Shown here: positions 39,701 to 43,930 of the stretch, piece after piece | Layout of the letters: each line of letters opens with the position of its first letter | Numbering within the stretch: the first letter of the stretch is position 1 | DNA from: Atherix ibis | Lineage: Eukaryota; Arthropoda; Insecta; Diptera; Athericidae | NCBI GenBank assembly: GCA_958298945.1 | Contig: OY282605.1 | Location: 38,480,811 to 38,544,810 of the forward strand | Direction: 5' to 3' | DNA length: 64,000 nucleotides | Notes under the pieces: model-generated | Told to the model about the DNA's origin: nothing | Seen by the model: the letters and a program-made list of their open reading frames with translations, nothing else | Databases searched by the model: none | Program-made: the position numbers and the translations under genes

Positions 39701-42400
39701 TGAGGTCTGAGAAATTTTCCGAATGGTTTGAATAATTTTCCGAATGAGGTCTCCGCAATTTTCCGAATGAAGACTGATCAATTTTCCGAATTAATGATGA
39801 GAAATTTTCCAAATGACGTCTGACCAATTTTCGGAATGACGTCTCAGCAATTTTCCGGATGAGGTCTGAGAAATTTTCGAGATGAAATTAGGGCAATTTT
39901 CCAAATGAGGTCTGATCAATTTTCGAATAAAATTTATAATTGCTCGATCCTTCGTTCGAGATGTTTCGCCAGGACTGCTTCGCTTATGAAATGATACTAC
40001 GCGACTGCATTTTATAATAAGGCATAAAGTTTATTTGTAGATCGAATACTTATTTGAAATTTTTTGCTGAGATATTTCACTATTATTATCAAATATAATT
40101 GTATATAATTCTACAAAAAAAAATGTCTGCTACTATACCAACAATACTTGAAACAATGAAAAATGGGGAAATTAGCCTAAAAAGAATAAGCTTCAGTAGC
40201 AAGAACATTTGAATTAATTCCTAATCGATTTTTTGATCCAGGCTTTTCGCCGCGGTCTTCCAGTTCGACACTTCCAGCATGTTTTTGGCGTCCTGGCTAA
40301 TATTGTCGCTTCACTGATGGCAAGGCCTACCTCATTTACTGTGACCATAAATGGAACCACTGTAGACTTTCCTCATCCAATCGGATTGAATGTCCAACCC
40401 ACCGCAGCATTACACTCCAGGATCTCGTCGTTAAATAGGCTCCGGGCTTGTCCATTCTCATGTGGCGGTGCATCGCATTTGCCGTTTCCTCGATGCTTGG
40501 TTTCCCCAGCTACCAGGACCTCCAGTCCATCAAAATGTTCTAACAACCACCCGCGTAAATCGACTCATCCTCTTATTTTTCGATTTCACAGACCTGCTGG
40601 TGCACCCATCATGTTTTCTTTTGTTTGCGAATCATTTTCTCTGCTCTTCGTATTTCACGATAATTTTCTACTCGTTTAAATAATGTTGCTCGTTTGCATC
40701 TCATCGACATAAGCATATGCATTATTTAATATGGTTTATTTCCATTTTAGCGTGAATACTATATTTTTTAAAAAAGAGGTGCGGTACTCAAGTACCCAGT
40801 TTTTGAACAACCACATAATTGACTTTGAATTTCATTTAAATATAAAATATTACAAAAAATTATAATATGAAAATTTTAATTTACTAAATGAACATTTCAT
40901 AAATACCTACAAAATACCGACAACAAGGTTCCAAAGGTTACCCGGCTATTAACGGAAGGGTTAACCAAAACAAAATTATTGTTTATCTGTTTGGTGCTTG
41001 TACTCGTTGTTGCAAATAATTTTTGTATATGGTTAATAATAAATAGTGCTTTATTAAATTAATTTGAATTTATGCAAAAATTAGTAACCAATTTTATTAG
41101 GGATCATGTAGACTTAAAATGTATTGCAATACACCTGAGAGTTTCTCTAGCAAAAACAAAAACAACGATTACCTTTGTTATATGGAAACATATCCCATAA
41201 CGCTTACTATAAAAATACGAATATAACAAAAATAATAAATAAATAAATAAATAAATAAATAAAAAGTGAAATTATTGTGATTCTCTCCATCACATTTTTA
41301 TTATTTAAATAATAAAAACATAAGCTTTTGTTTATTGAAGGTCATCAAGTTCACGTTTTCGAAGAAGAAAAGAAAAAACAAAAATAGGAGCGCTTTTATA
41401 CATAAAGTTGAAGATGAAAAAAAAGTGAAACGATTCAGTCTTTGTCACTTTTCTCAATTATTTTTTTATTATCACTGTCACTCACATATGACGTAATGTA
41501 TCTTATAGTATTTTTTATATAATTTTATTGAATCGTAAATAATAAATTTGGTTATTGTTTTACTCATTTTATATAAATTCATTGTCAATATTAGGTCATA
41601 AATATTAACAATACTATTGTACATACACATAGATAAAAACAATAAATAATAATTAAGTGACTGCACTTACCTTTCGGTTCGACTGGCCTGAGTTTTGGCA
41701 TTGAAGTCAGCCCCTCGAATAGGCCACCCAATTTTGCACTGCCATTCGCAATATTATTCGATGCACTAACATTGTTAACTTTAACTGTGTTTGCGTTCGT
41801 TTTTTTAGTTTCATCTGCTACCTGTTAAATGGAATTTTTTACTATTTTAGTTTAATTTCACTTTAGTTTTTTTTCTATTTTTGTTGTGTGTTCATTTCAA
41901 ATTTCACTGTGCATTTCTACACAGTTTGACCATGTTTTTTTTTTTCTTACAAAAATGGTAACAAATCGAATGGCATTCCTTATTTGTTAAGATAAAGAAA
42001 AAAAATCTACAACTTGAAATATTTTATAAAAAAATTAAAAAAAGTAATTAAACTCGTTTAAAAAATTGCAAAATTTTAATTAGAAAATCAATAAAAACTT
42101 TAAGTTGAAATGACGTTTTCTAGCTGTTGCAAGAAATGTATTCGCACGCACACTAAGTAAAATAATGAATAAAATAAAAAATAATTTTCGATTTACCTTG
42201 CCACTAATTACGGGTGCACTTTTATCGACAGTTGTTACTTTTTTAAGTTTTGCGCCCTTTTGTATAGATTGAAGTAATGCTGTTCTAGGATCTCCACCTC
42301 CACTACCCTTAGATGGTGGCCCACTAGATTTCAGTCCAGATATTGGTGGCGGTGGAGGTCCAGGCGGAGGTGGCGGACCTGGTGGAGGAGGTATTGCCAT
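10940..42400 (-). CDS. Vrp1: verprolin 1 / WIP-family actin regulator (nine coding exons)
   Basis: Join on the minus strand: 42400-42197, 41821-41671, 33687-33416, 30351-30230, 27896-27582, 27424-27291, 27187-26757, 25252-24967, 11037-10940. Total 2013 bases, 670 residues plus stop, with splice phases matching at all eight junctions. WIP/verprolin proteins bind actin through a WH2 motif and hold WASP through their C terminus, promoting Arp2/3-driven actin assembly; the Drosophila member acts in myoblast fusion. Seen here: proline-rich residues 4-19, WH2 at about 37-65 (LLQSIQKGAKLKKV), GLF..MPKLRP at 101-114, NPPPRRKTANIARTL from 120, a 14-Asn run at 289-302, NHGKPN..PKPPG and RHHSMKSPRSPP before and across residue 355, and the WASP-binding segment FHKVTEFPDPPPYLNIPKSY at 610-629. 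The ATG sits right after an acceptor, so a non-coding 5' exon lies upstream, unseen. Introns total about 29 kb and are full of transposons. Family identity is firm. Confidence 0.95.
11764..13031 (-). mobile_element. MAR-1 copy 2: mauritiana-type mariner, full length
   Basis: 1268 bp between CCAGATGTATAAGCTTAAAT and, reversed, CCAGGTGTATAAGCTTATAT, with TA on both sides (11762-11763, 13032-13033). It is inserted in the N-terminal coding region of MAR-3: the MAR-3 reading EKVYLRY..MLYEFQ continues across it if the element and one TA are removed. Close to the typical length of Mos1-type mariners (about 1.3 kb). Confidence 0.95.
11838..12860 (-). pseudogene. mariner transposase, frameshifted but with catalytic triad residues present
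   Basis: The ATG at 12860 starts MSSFPEKERMREALIFWFNL. Domains in order: N-terminal helix-turn-helix (KKSAAESHRMHVEAYGDSAL, then QLALLDED-like and GVTQPAISMRLR), linker WVPHELKDRQMERRQNTCEI, and catalytic blocks HRIVTGDKKWIY (first Asp), LQDNASSH (second Asp) and PSDYYLF (third Asp), the last two 34 residues apart as in mariners. One frameshift lies at about 12300-12330 (after SSPRP) and a second at about 11950 (after QHFDSYE); it ends CEGKYFE before the stop at 11838. The better preserved of the two MAR-1 copies, but not translatable as one protein. Confidence 0.92.
13884..14710 (-). mobile_element. MAR-2 copy 2: mariner inserted in D41-B
   Basis: TA-flanked (13882-13883, 14711-14712). The right end reversed reads CGAGGTCTATTCAAAAAGTA, the left end CAAATTCTGTTCAAAAAGTA. 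Minus-strand frames give VITGDESWVYGYDVETKTQS (first Asp), FDCSGVVHHEFLPQGRTVNK, MHHDNAPAHASLLVHEFLPK (second Asp), SYSPDLAPCGFFLFTKLKTA and RRYATIEEIKTASKEELNKI. The third catalytic Asp has become Gly (PCGFF where sister copies read CDFF). The N-terminal region is deleted. Defective. Confidence 0.9.
14743..14789. repeat. perfect inverted repeat, 20-nt arms, 7-nt loop
   Basis: Arms 14743-14762 and 14770-14789 (CAAGAGCAGTTACTGAACAA and its complement). It lies inside the decayed D41-B 5' half and directly abuts a second hairpin. Confidence 0.9.
14790..14854. repeat. perfect inverted repeat, 23-nt arms, 19-nt loop
   Basis: Arms 14790-14812 and 14832-14854, starting ATTATTTTCAGTTAAAAGAA. The right arm is the ancestral D41-B coding segment (reversed: DYFQLKENC); the left arm is an inverted extra copy. 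It looks like an inverted duplication within the element. Confidence 0.9.
15070..15828. other. AT-rich intron sequence of Vrp1, nothing recognised
   Basis: Poly-A/T-rich, no element ends or coding blocks. It lies within the 13.9-kb last intron of Vrp1. Confidence 0.6.
15830..16460 (-). mobile_element. D41-type transposon relic, family unassigned
   Basis: Minus-strand pieces resemble D41 transposases: FFSDEAHFYIDRYVNKQDYR (first catalytic block, about 16430-16360), a FQQDDVTSHTIRQNIGLL block with the second catalytic position (about 16190-16120), and WEKSSKISTF-like and later text towards 15850. Terminal repeats could not be identified, and the frame shifts several times. In the last intron of Vrp1. 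Confidence 0.65.
16461..17066. other. AT-rich intron sequence, nothing recognised
   Basis: No supported element ends or coding blocks. It may include the unrecognised 5' leader of the relic at 15830-16460. Confidence 0.5.
17069..18240 (+). mobile_element. D41-D transposon with decayed transposase
   Basis: Ends TAGGTGATTTTTTTGCGGTT and, reversed, ACGGGTGATTTTTTAAGTAT, flanked by TA (17067-17068, 18241-18242). Transposase text on the plus strand: SYSTMWKILRKGLSLKAYKI, IAFSDEANF (first catalytic Asp, near 17600) then a stop, LNGYVNKNNCHIW, PLHPGK then a stop, KVTVNGASYRSMIL, LVDMWFQQDGVTCRTARETM (second Asp, near 17860), ISRFGPVSWAPRS and LTPLNYFVWG near 17980. The third catalytic position is Asn instead of Asp. 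Stops and frameshifts throughout. Source family for the small MITE at 22696. Confidence 0.88.
18243..20138. other. intron sequence without a recognised element
   Basis: AT-rich. A minus-strand ORF at 19017-19199 (contains YPNVKIKHIKSMQAFQYATT) is unrecognised. An imperfect hairpin at about 18570-18625 has arms built on CTGCCACA and TGTGGCAG. Nothing firm. Confidence 0.5.
20140..21350 (+). mobile_element. D41-C copy 2, 5'-truncated, with internal tandem repeat
   Basis: D41-C landmarks: FSAMRLIYCSLDTSI-like text near 20155, a TATATGGGGCTCGGAAAAAC block near 20205 (the WGSENP region), TTTACCGTCAATTCTGAGCG near 20352, and AAGATCGTGCGATTTGACGC repeated between 20520 and 21010 (encoding the SCDLTP area). 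The C-terminal end near 21170-21320 matches other D41-C copies. No 5' terminal repeat or TGACAGCTGTCA leader is present. The transposase is destroyed by a 157-bp tandem amplification. Confidence 0.75.
20430..21060 (+). repeat. about 157-bp tandem duplication inside D41-C copy 2
   Basis: ATGCAGACTATTCTTACACA recurs at about 20586, 20742 and 20899 (spacing 156-157). Each unit contains TTTGCGTTTTATTGCGTAAA, AAGTTC..GGACACATAAT, AAGATCGTGCGATTTGA and TTTTGCGCGGAAATGTGAAA. It spans the region between the second and third catalytic positions of the transposase. Confidence 0.85.
21819..22433 (+). mobile_element. MAR-4: internally deleted mariner
   Basis: 615 bp with ends TTGGGTTGTTTTGAAAATAG and, reversed, TTGGTTTGTTCGGAAAGTAA, both next to TA (21817-21818, 22434-22435). 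The residual transposase on the plus strand reads VVYNNVKRKRSWSRKDEPDH and then VNIHQKQVIL, followed by INSDVYYHQ, DNLNALIKEK and LVNF. These are the middle blocks of a mariner transposase; the second and third catalytic Asp regions are deleted. Confidence 0.85.
22696..22970 (+). mobile_element. 275-bp MITE derived from D41-D
   Basis: Ends TCGGGTGATTTTTTTGGCTG and, reversed, ACGGGTGATTTTTTAAGTGT, TA-flanked (22694-22695, 22971-22972). The first 100 bp (GTTTGGTTTTTTCATGTTTT, TATTTTTGACAGATCA, GTCAAAGTCAAAAGTGCTCA) and the last 100 bp match the D41-D element at 17069-18240; the transposase is missing. A clear non-autonomous deletion derivative. Confidence 0.88.
22973..23331. other. intron sequence, nothing recognised
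   Basis: Low-complexity A-rich tracts, including ACAACAACAACA-type runs near 23274-23292. Confidence 0.6.
23334..24229 (-). mobile_element. MAR-2 copy 3: fold-back mariner with the 5' end at both termini
   Basis: TA-flanked (23332-23333, 24230-24231). The right side is a normal minus-oriented MAR-2 5' end. The left side is not the MAR-2 3' end (compare 13884 and 25878) but a second, inverted copy of the 5' end, about 195 bp long (GCGGGTTACGTATATTC, CACTTATGCCGACAAGTTCG, TTTTTGACAGCTGCTTTGCT), running past the start ATG (ATGGATCAAAGAATCTG). It then joins the reversed C-terminal part at TTCGGGAACAAG. Minus-strand coding blocks: VITGDESWLYGYDMETKAQL, FFDCSGVMHHEFLPQGRTVN, LLQHDNASAHTSLLMREFLA and PPYSLDLALYDFFLFPK. 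Same architecture as 33889-34821. Confidence 0.9.
24232..24964. other. intron sequence with simple repeats
   Basis: ACAACAACAACAACAAAAAC-type run near 24263-24282 and a (TTA)n microsatellite at about 24446-24479. No gene or element ends. Confidence 0.6.
24967..25252 (-). CDS. Vrp1: Vrp1 coding exon 8 (WASP-binding segment)
   Basis: Acceptor TATTTAG before ATTCCGTTAAAT; donor G|GTATGT at 24967/24966. Encodes residues 544-638 plus one base: IPLNNSVPPVVPQRHSSMRA, a Gly/Asn/Ser-rich linker, then LEAQFASSFHKVTEFPDPPP and YLNIPKSYLIRNVKKTN. F..F..VTEFP.PPPY....KSY is the WASP-binding signature of WIP proteins (residues about 604-629). Reading past the donor gives a false stop after GMCQ, so splicing to exon 9 is needed. 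Confidence 0.93.
25371..25507 (+). mobile_element. D41-A 5' terminal fragment
   Basis: GGATGTCCGAAAATACACGC after TA (25369-25370), then TTTGAATTGTGCGCCATTTG, AGTGTTGCCAACGAAAAAAA, TGACAGTTGACGGTTATTCA and the transposase start AAAATGGAGCGCTATACGGA followed by AGAACAACGCCCT. It is cut there and followed by the dispersed repeat at 25508. It lies in the intron between Vrp1 exons 7 and 8. Confidence 0.8.
25508..25557 (+). repeat. dispersed repeat, second copy of 2462-2515
   Basis: ATGCTTTAAGGCACCAATCT and following bases to ACACACTTCTT match 2462-2515 with a few substitutions. It directly follows a truncated D41-A end. Confidence 0.7.
25878..26692 (-). mobile_element. MAR-2 copy 4: mariner with internal deletion
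   Basis: TA-flanked (25876-25877, 26693-26694). Both canonical ends are present: the left (3') end CGAGGTCTGTTTAAAAAGTA with GTTTATTTATTCATGAATAT, and the right 5' end with GCTGCTTTGCTTGCACGTGT. The minus-strand frame 26468-25932 joins an N-terminal piece (VYRWHKMFSEGREGVNDEKR) to catalytic blocks LLHHDNAPAHASLLVREFLA (second Asp) and PPYSPDLAFCDFFVFPKLKS (third Asp, 34 residues later), then GRRYATKEELNKITKNDFEH and KCIISGGDNFEEYKIDIHE to the stop at 25932. The part carrying the first Asp is deleted. Confidence 0.9.
26757..27187 (-). CDS. Vrp1: Vrp1 coding exon 7
   Basis: Acceptor TATAAACAG before GTCGACCAACAG; donor AAT|GTAAGT. Completes Gly400 and encodes RPTVAPPRPPIVKPPPPPTP, a Ser/Thr/Asn-rich region including GNVTALKGQLKNQIGQTHQS, and PHRACPAPPPPLRLTHN up to residue 543. 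Proline clusters fit SH3 or profilin binding, typical of the WIP middle region. Confidence 0.92.
27291..27424 (-). CDS. Vrp1: Vrp1 coding exon 6
   Basis: Weak acceptor (GTAAAG before ATCACCACCAGT), chosen because the phase completes Arg355 and gives SPRSPPVVPPGGPVFPTSHL. Donor ATCG|GTAAGA. It also contains LRNPPQSFQSQESISTRPPP and LTHI. A 103-bp intron separates it from exon 7. Confidence 0.88.
27582..27896 (-). CDS. Vrp1: Vrp1 coding exon 5, with poly-Asn run
   Basis: Acceptor CTTATAG before TAAACCAGTAGG; donor CCAAG|GTAGAA. Residues 250-354 plus two bases: SKPVGNSNVNINNSSTMQHK, a 14-Asn run (289-302), NPVPPNKPVINHGKPNCAPK, PPGIQQLVAANGKPVTRHHS and MKSP. The GKPN..PKPP and RHHSMKSPRSPP blocks look conserved in WIP proteins. 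Confidence 0.93.
27740..27781 (-). repeat. coding (AAT)14 microsatellite
   Basis: Fourteen uninterrupted AAT codons in Vrp1 exon 5, giving 14 Asn. A pure codon run of this length is likely to vary in length between individuals. Confidence 0.95.
28009..29793 (-). mobile_element. D41-C copy 3, minus strand, with a 449-bp internal duplication
   Basis: The right (5') end reversed reads GGGTTATACATTTTGTTGTT, next to TA (29794-29795), followed by the TTTGACAGCTGTCAA leader palindrome near 29740. The left (3') end is GGATTAAACAATTTGTGGTT. Minus-strand text: ENSHKSLSLK-type first catalytic area, PYFFANEKGETVTINFERYG and YVTTSHTKRQILASLRKKFK; then a second version of the same region further left with WFQQNGTTTIHTTRKILDSL and ISRLGDVSWPKRWSDLTSLE. 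The readable second catalytic position is Asn and the third Glu. It fills the intron between Vrp1 exons 4 and 5. Confidence 0.85.
28779..29440 (-). repeat. direct duplication (about 449 bp apart) inside D41-C copy 3
   Basis: GAGCGAAAAATGAGCCTCAT occurs at 28779 and 29228, each followed by AAAGACGTCAAATCC, TTTTAGGCCAA, TGACATCTCCAAGTCTTGAA, the TAGTGTGG block, and CATAGCGCTCAAAATTGA. Both copies cover the transposase core between the second and third catalytic positions. Confidence 0.85.
30230..30351 (-). CDS. Vrp1: Vrp1 coding exon 4
   Basis: Acceptor TTTGTGCAG before AGTACTTCC; donor ATTAG|GTAAGT. Encodes STSDSVLEKSNLSSKTPVSA, SSPTLSDGGRSSGTNKYVEI plus two bases of Ser250. Serine-rich. Phases fit both neighbours. 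Too short to appear as a long ORF. Confidence 0.85.
30826..31322 (+). repeat. tandem repeat of a 41-bp unit arranged as 82-bp dimers
   Basis: Two related half-units alternate: GTCCGAAAAGGGGACATCAG with GCAAAAAACGATAAAATTAC, and GTCCGAAAAGGGGAAATCTT with CTCTTTTCGGACACTGTAC. GACACTGTACGTCC-type landmarks at about 30908, 31031, 31112, 31194 and 31276 are spaced 123 (three half-units), 81, 82 and 82. The second half-unit can fold (GTCCGAAAA..TTTTCGGAC). It lies in the intron between Vrp1 exons 3 and 4; ORFs here reflect the repeat. Confidence 0.9.
31330..32310 (+). mobile_element. LINE remnant: reverse transcriptase to 3' end
   Basis: Broken plus-strand text matches the order of a non-LTR retrotransposon: STLWKAK and REFGIPEKFMRLV-like (near 31480-31550), SLSEPFNIHNGLRQEDALSC (31590-31650, the GLRQGDALSC reverse transcriptase block with Glu replacing Gly), REVFTKIELWPKIFVLNINE (31749-31810), NNIEEEVRAW (near 31955), KILRRILGTLLEDGRFRRLF (32120-32180) and NDEILERYRD, then KIKLKRLRWAGNLIGMNEED-like text (32225-32290). 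Many stops. The catalytic (Y)ADD box is not preserved. A related 3' end occurs at 40225-40445 on the other strand. Confidence 0.82.
32528..32600. repeat. perfect inverted repeat, 30-nt arms, 13-nt loop
   Basis: Arms 32528-32557 and 32571-32600: GATTAAGGCCTTGTAGATCA followed by GAAGGCGTGA, and the exact complement. No mismatch in 30 bases. It lies downstream of the LINE remnant in a Vrp1 intron, just after a G-rich run. Confidence 0.95.
32610..32990. other. intron sequence, nothing recognised
   Basis: ORF 32609-32812 (plus) is unrecognised. It may be a further 3' part of the LINE remnant. Confidence 0.4.
32997..33215 (-). mobile_element. LINE reverse transcriptase fragment, minus strand
   Basis: The minus-strand frame reads KSIAQTSLLSKVMETLINHQ then PMKYLDSMKLPNARQFGFRT and NRSTDDIKAYL. 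R.IA.TS..SK.ME..I...(M/L)..L......RQFGFR...ST.D is a reverse transcriptase block of jockey/R1-type LINEs. No other part of this element is seen next to it. Confidence 0.8.
33416..33687 (-). CDS. Vrp1: Vrp1 coding exon 3
   Basis: Acceptor CTTTATAG before GTAATCCTCCGCC; donor TCATCG|GTAAGT. Completes Gly119 and encodes NPPPRRKTANIARTLAQEKP, KDESGPAVSDFNAELTKHLT, LKRQKPQKLNTAESSPSQQS, a Gln/Ser/Asn run and HRGPPPQPPIKNISS. Residues 119-209. Confidence 0.93.
33889..34821 (-). mobile_element. MAR-2 copy 5: fold-back mariner, same architecture as copy 3
   Basis: TA-flanked (33887-33888, 34822-34823). About 195 bp at the left (33889-34083) is the inverted equivalent of the right-hand 5' end (34627-34821): ACTCATGTCTCTCACTTATG, CCGACAAGTTCGGCCATTTT, TTTTTGACAGCTGCTTTGC. 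The left arm extends to the start codon region (AAAAAATGGATTAAAGAATC) and then joins the reversed C terminus at TTCGGGAACAAG, the same junction as in copy 3. Minus-strand blocks: NIPKELLDSVRDDPNMLQRV, ITGDESWVYGYDVEIKAQSS (first Asp) and WCIMSSCHRVERSIRNI (frame-shifted). Internal hairpin at 34391-34451. Confidence 0.9.
34391..34451. repeat. inverted duplication, about 25-nt arms, 9-nt loop
   Basis: Arms 34391-34417 and 34427-34451 built on AAAAAAGCGCGCCAAGTTCG and its complement; they differ only in A-run length (8 against 6). Other MAR-2 copies have only the right arm, so the left arm is an inverted extra copy inserted next to it. Confidence 0.92.
34881..36103 (+). mobile_element. D41-E transposon, nearly full length
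   Basis: Ends TAGGGTGGTCCATCTAGCGG and, reversed, CAGGGTGGACCATTTAGAAG, TA-flanked (34879-34880, 36104-36105), 1223 bp. The transposase start is ATG at 34994 (MVIYTLEEKWEILRTYFQSG) and the last codons read GSHLNDVVFHS with a stop at 36010. Confidence 0.9.
34994..36010 (+). pseudogene. D41-E transposase pseudogene
   Basis: Would encode a DDD transposase of the Tc1/mariner superfamily. N-terminal DNA-binding part: SKDRMPSREFVGKFVKRVRE, STRHRCQELNISRTSLLRIL. Catalytic part: IIFSDEAHFHLGGYVNKQNC (first Asp, near 35440), PQRVTVWC, VTVNGERYRGMLNEFLFPKV, MDDIWFQ near 35697 then a stop where the second Asp region should be. In the second copy at 45659 the same place reads WFQQNGATCHTANVTIQLLG. About 40 bp covering the third Asp (after WPPRSC) is deleted. 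A lost-G frameshift lies near 35300 and a stop near 35494. Dead. Confidence 0.88.
36106..37360. other. intron sequence with a D41 C-terminal scrap and a possible promoter-like or LTR-like block
   Basis: At 36670-36725 the text AEMCEEVFKKSL-like (CCCCGAAATGTGCGAAGAAG, then TTTTTAAAAAATCACTTTAA) resembles the C-terminal end of D41-C transposases. 36967-37200 is less AT-rich than the rest and is discussed in the findings: it contains TATTTATA at 37053 and an ATG at 37173 followed by CTAG|GTGAGT. Neither is firm. Confidence 0.35.
37362..37416. repeat. perfect inverted repeat, 15-nt arms, 25-nt loop
   Basis: GACCTAAGAGATGTG at 37362-37376 and its exact complement at 37402-37416. Confidence 0.85.
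37430..37910 (-). mobile_element. Tc1-like transposase remnant
   Basis: Minus-strand text across frames: TDVSKFNLCGSAGMQHI (first catalytic block, about 37880), SKAQPEIYQVINKAFLLHRY, MLPYAAIENAANW-like (near 37660), TKHTFKLFKAKN (second block, near 37610) and ENMWEIFDKKRRKK (third block near 37500, with the ENLWE motif of Tc1 elements). Multiple frameshifts. DD34E Tc1 group rather than mariner. Terminal repeats not found. Confidence 0.75.
38020..39935 (+). repeat. 23-bp minisatellite with 425-bp higher-order repeats
   Basis: The basic unit is close to GAGGTCTGAGCAATTTTCCG + AAT, diverged in the first kilobase. From about 38640 a block of some 18 units is repeated with a 425-bp period: the stretches at 38873-39118 and 39298-39543 give identical 81-residue translations, and a third, shorter repeat follows from about 39600. 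No unique spacers, so not a CRISPR. It lies in the 8-kb Vrp1 intron. Long ORFs here are repeat by-products. Confidence 0.95.
40225..40445 (-). mobile_element. LINE 3' end remnant, minus strand, same family as 31.3-32.3 kb
   Basis: Minus-strand text SLFNDEILEC (near 40440), LRWVGHSIRLDEESL (near 40405), GRP, and VSNWKTAAKSLDQ (near 40260) match the end of the LINE at 32160-32290 (RLFNDEILE, LRWAGNLIGMNEED) and the general LINE pattern LRW.GH..R....GRP..RW..NW...A. The plus-strand ORF at 40233-40679 is a shadow. Confidence 0.7.
40450..41668. other. intron sequence, simple repeat only
   Basis: AT-rich; an (AAAT)n microsatellite at about 41228-41265. No gene or element ends. Confidence 0.6.
41671..41821 (-). 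CDS. Vrp1: Vrp1 coding exon 2
   Basis: Acceptor ATTTAACAG before GTAGCAGATGAA; donor AAAG|GTAAGT. Encodes VADETKKTNANTVKVNNVSA then GSAKLGGLFEGLTSMPKLRP and VEPK, plus one base of Gly119. GLF..(M)PKLRP is a hallmark of WIP proteins just after the WH2 motif. Identified by splice phase and motif, as its ORF is short. Confidence 0.92.
42197..42400 (-). CDS. Vrp1: Vrp1 coding exon 1 (poly-Pro and WH2)
   Basis: The acceptor TTATTCCAG directly precedes the ATG at 42400, so the upstream exon is non-coding. Encodes MAIPPPPGPPPPPGPPPPP, then DPRTALLQSIQKGAKLKKVT and TVDKSAPVISGK; donor AAG|GTAAAT. Residues 1-68. The R..LL..I..G..LKKV pattern is a WH2 (actin monomer-binding) motif. The start matches vertebrate WIP, which also opens with a proline run and WH2. 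An open frame continuing upstream (VNFNFFLLFQ) is intron read-through. Confidence 0.95.
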
Positions 42401-42465
42401 CTGGAATAATAAAAAAAAATTAAAATTTACCATTACTAATTATTTTTCATGTAACTTTTTTAAAA

Positions 42466-43930
42466 AATTATCCAAATTTGTACTTTGATAAGTAAAGTAA
42501 AAAAAAATACTCTTAAACTCGGATTTTGATTCATCAAAAAAATAAAAAAATTATTTCACTATATTGCTTGGATTTTGCCATTTTAAAGACATAAAATTTA
42601 ACACCATTCAAATAGCAACCACAAAACTTCTTCGGGGGTTCGATCTTTTTTAAGGTAATTTTTTCGCACATTTCGGGCTGTTATTTGGCCATTAATTGAC
42701 GAATACGTTGCCTTACAAGAAAAAGTCAAATCGATCGTGGAGGCAAATTTACTTCACCAAATCTCAAAATTACAGTGAAGCAAAAATTTATCGAATTATG
42801 TGGCTTGTGGTGTCATTTTGTTGAAACCACATATAGTCCAAATTAAAATCTTTTTCGAAGAATGACACCGTGTGTCATTCTCATTATTTTTCGAAGAATG
42901 AGAATGACACTTTCTAACCAAAATTGCACACTAGAAAGTCATTTTTCAATGGTTTATCCATAGTCACTTGTGGGTTTTCAGAGCCCCACACAAGGCAGTT
43001 TTACTTATTGACGTATCCATCGAGCGAGAAATGAGCCTGTTGTTTCATCATCCGATCGGCGTATTTTCTTCGCATTCGAAAAATTCTTTAGGCCAAAAGA
43101 TTTGGTTATTATTTTACCATGGGGCTCAGAATTGACGCTCACGATCTCTCTTTCTTCCTTTCCGAAGAAATAAGGGCTAGTGACACCTTCAGATCAAAAT
43201 GCACACCAGGCTGTCACTTTTCCCACATATAATAGCTTCTGCACAGTCACTTGTGGAATTTCAGAGCCACATATTTGGCAATTTTGCATCGAGCAAAAAT
43301 TAAGCCTCATTACCAAAGATGTCAAATCACACGATCGTTTAGGCCAAATTGAAATTGCGCGCTTTCCGAACCAAAATTTCTCTTGTAGTGTGGCTTGTGG
43401 TGACGGTTTGTTTAAACCACATGTGGTCTGTCGGTTATCATACGGTCATATCGCTCAAAATTGTCAGTAACGGTCACTTAGTTCAAAACGAACACCAGAA
43501 AGCCATACTTCAATAGATTATTTATAGTCACTTGTGGGTTTTCAGTTTTGCTTATTGGCGTGTCAACCGAGCAAGAAATGAGTCTGTTGTTTCTAGCTTC
43601 AGATCAAAATACACACCTGTAGGTCACTTTTTCAGGATACAATATGGAATTTCAGAGCTACTGCAGAATTGTTACTTTTTTGGTAATTAACGCGTTGTTC
43701 TATACAAAAAAAGCTTCAAAATGTAAAATGACAAACCTGACAGCTTCACAATTTATTGATGTATCTATCGTGCGAGAAATGAGCTTCAAGATATTCTCTT
43801 AAAACGCAAAAGGTGGCTACTATCGTTCAGTGGTTAAACAATCCATAATATATAATTGCAGACCTGACACTAAACAAATGACACCTGGCATGAAATACTT
43901 TTCGAGACACGAAATACAATAGATAATAGA
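42466..43930 (-). mobile_element. D41-C copy 4, minus strand, heavily decayed
   Basis: The left (3') end near AATTATCCAAATTTGTACTT; the right (5') end is badly eroded (CTTTTCGAGACACGAAATAC near 43900). Repeated D41-C landmarks: ACTTGTGGGTTTTCAGAGCC (about 42965 and 43535), GAGCCACATATTTGGCAATT (43265), TCGAGCAAAAATTAAGCCTC (43297) and GGTCATATCGCTCAAAATTG (43443). Two or more versions of the same core are present, as in other D41-C copies. It lies just upstream of Vrp1 coding exon 1, probably in its first intron. Confidence 0.75.
42872..42910. repeat. inverted duplication, 14-nt arms, 11-nt loop
   Basis: GTGTCATTCTCATT at 42872-42885 and its exact complement at 42897-42910, overlapping a second small palindrome GAATGACACCGTGTGTCATT (from 42860). 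It lies within D41-C copy 4. Confidence 0.85.

Noticed and set aside
38020..39935. CRISPR-like array of 23-bp repeats
   Set aside because: Repeats are directly adjacent and diverged with no unique spacers, and the DNA is eukaryotic.
40233..40679. 148-residue plus-strand ORF as a gene
   Set aside because: The minus strand of its first part reads as a LINE 3' end, and the plus-strand protein shows no domain.
42080..42433. Vrp1 start at the upstream in-frame ATG (VNFNFFLLFQ extension)
   Set aside because: That part is intron with a pyrimidine tract and a CAG acceptor directly before the ATG at 42400; WIP proteins start at the proline run.
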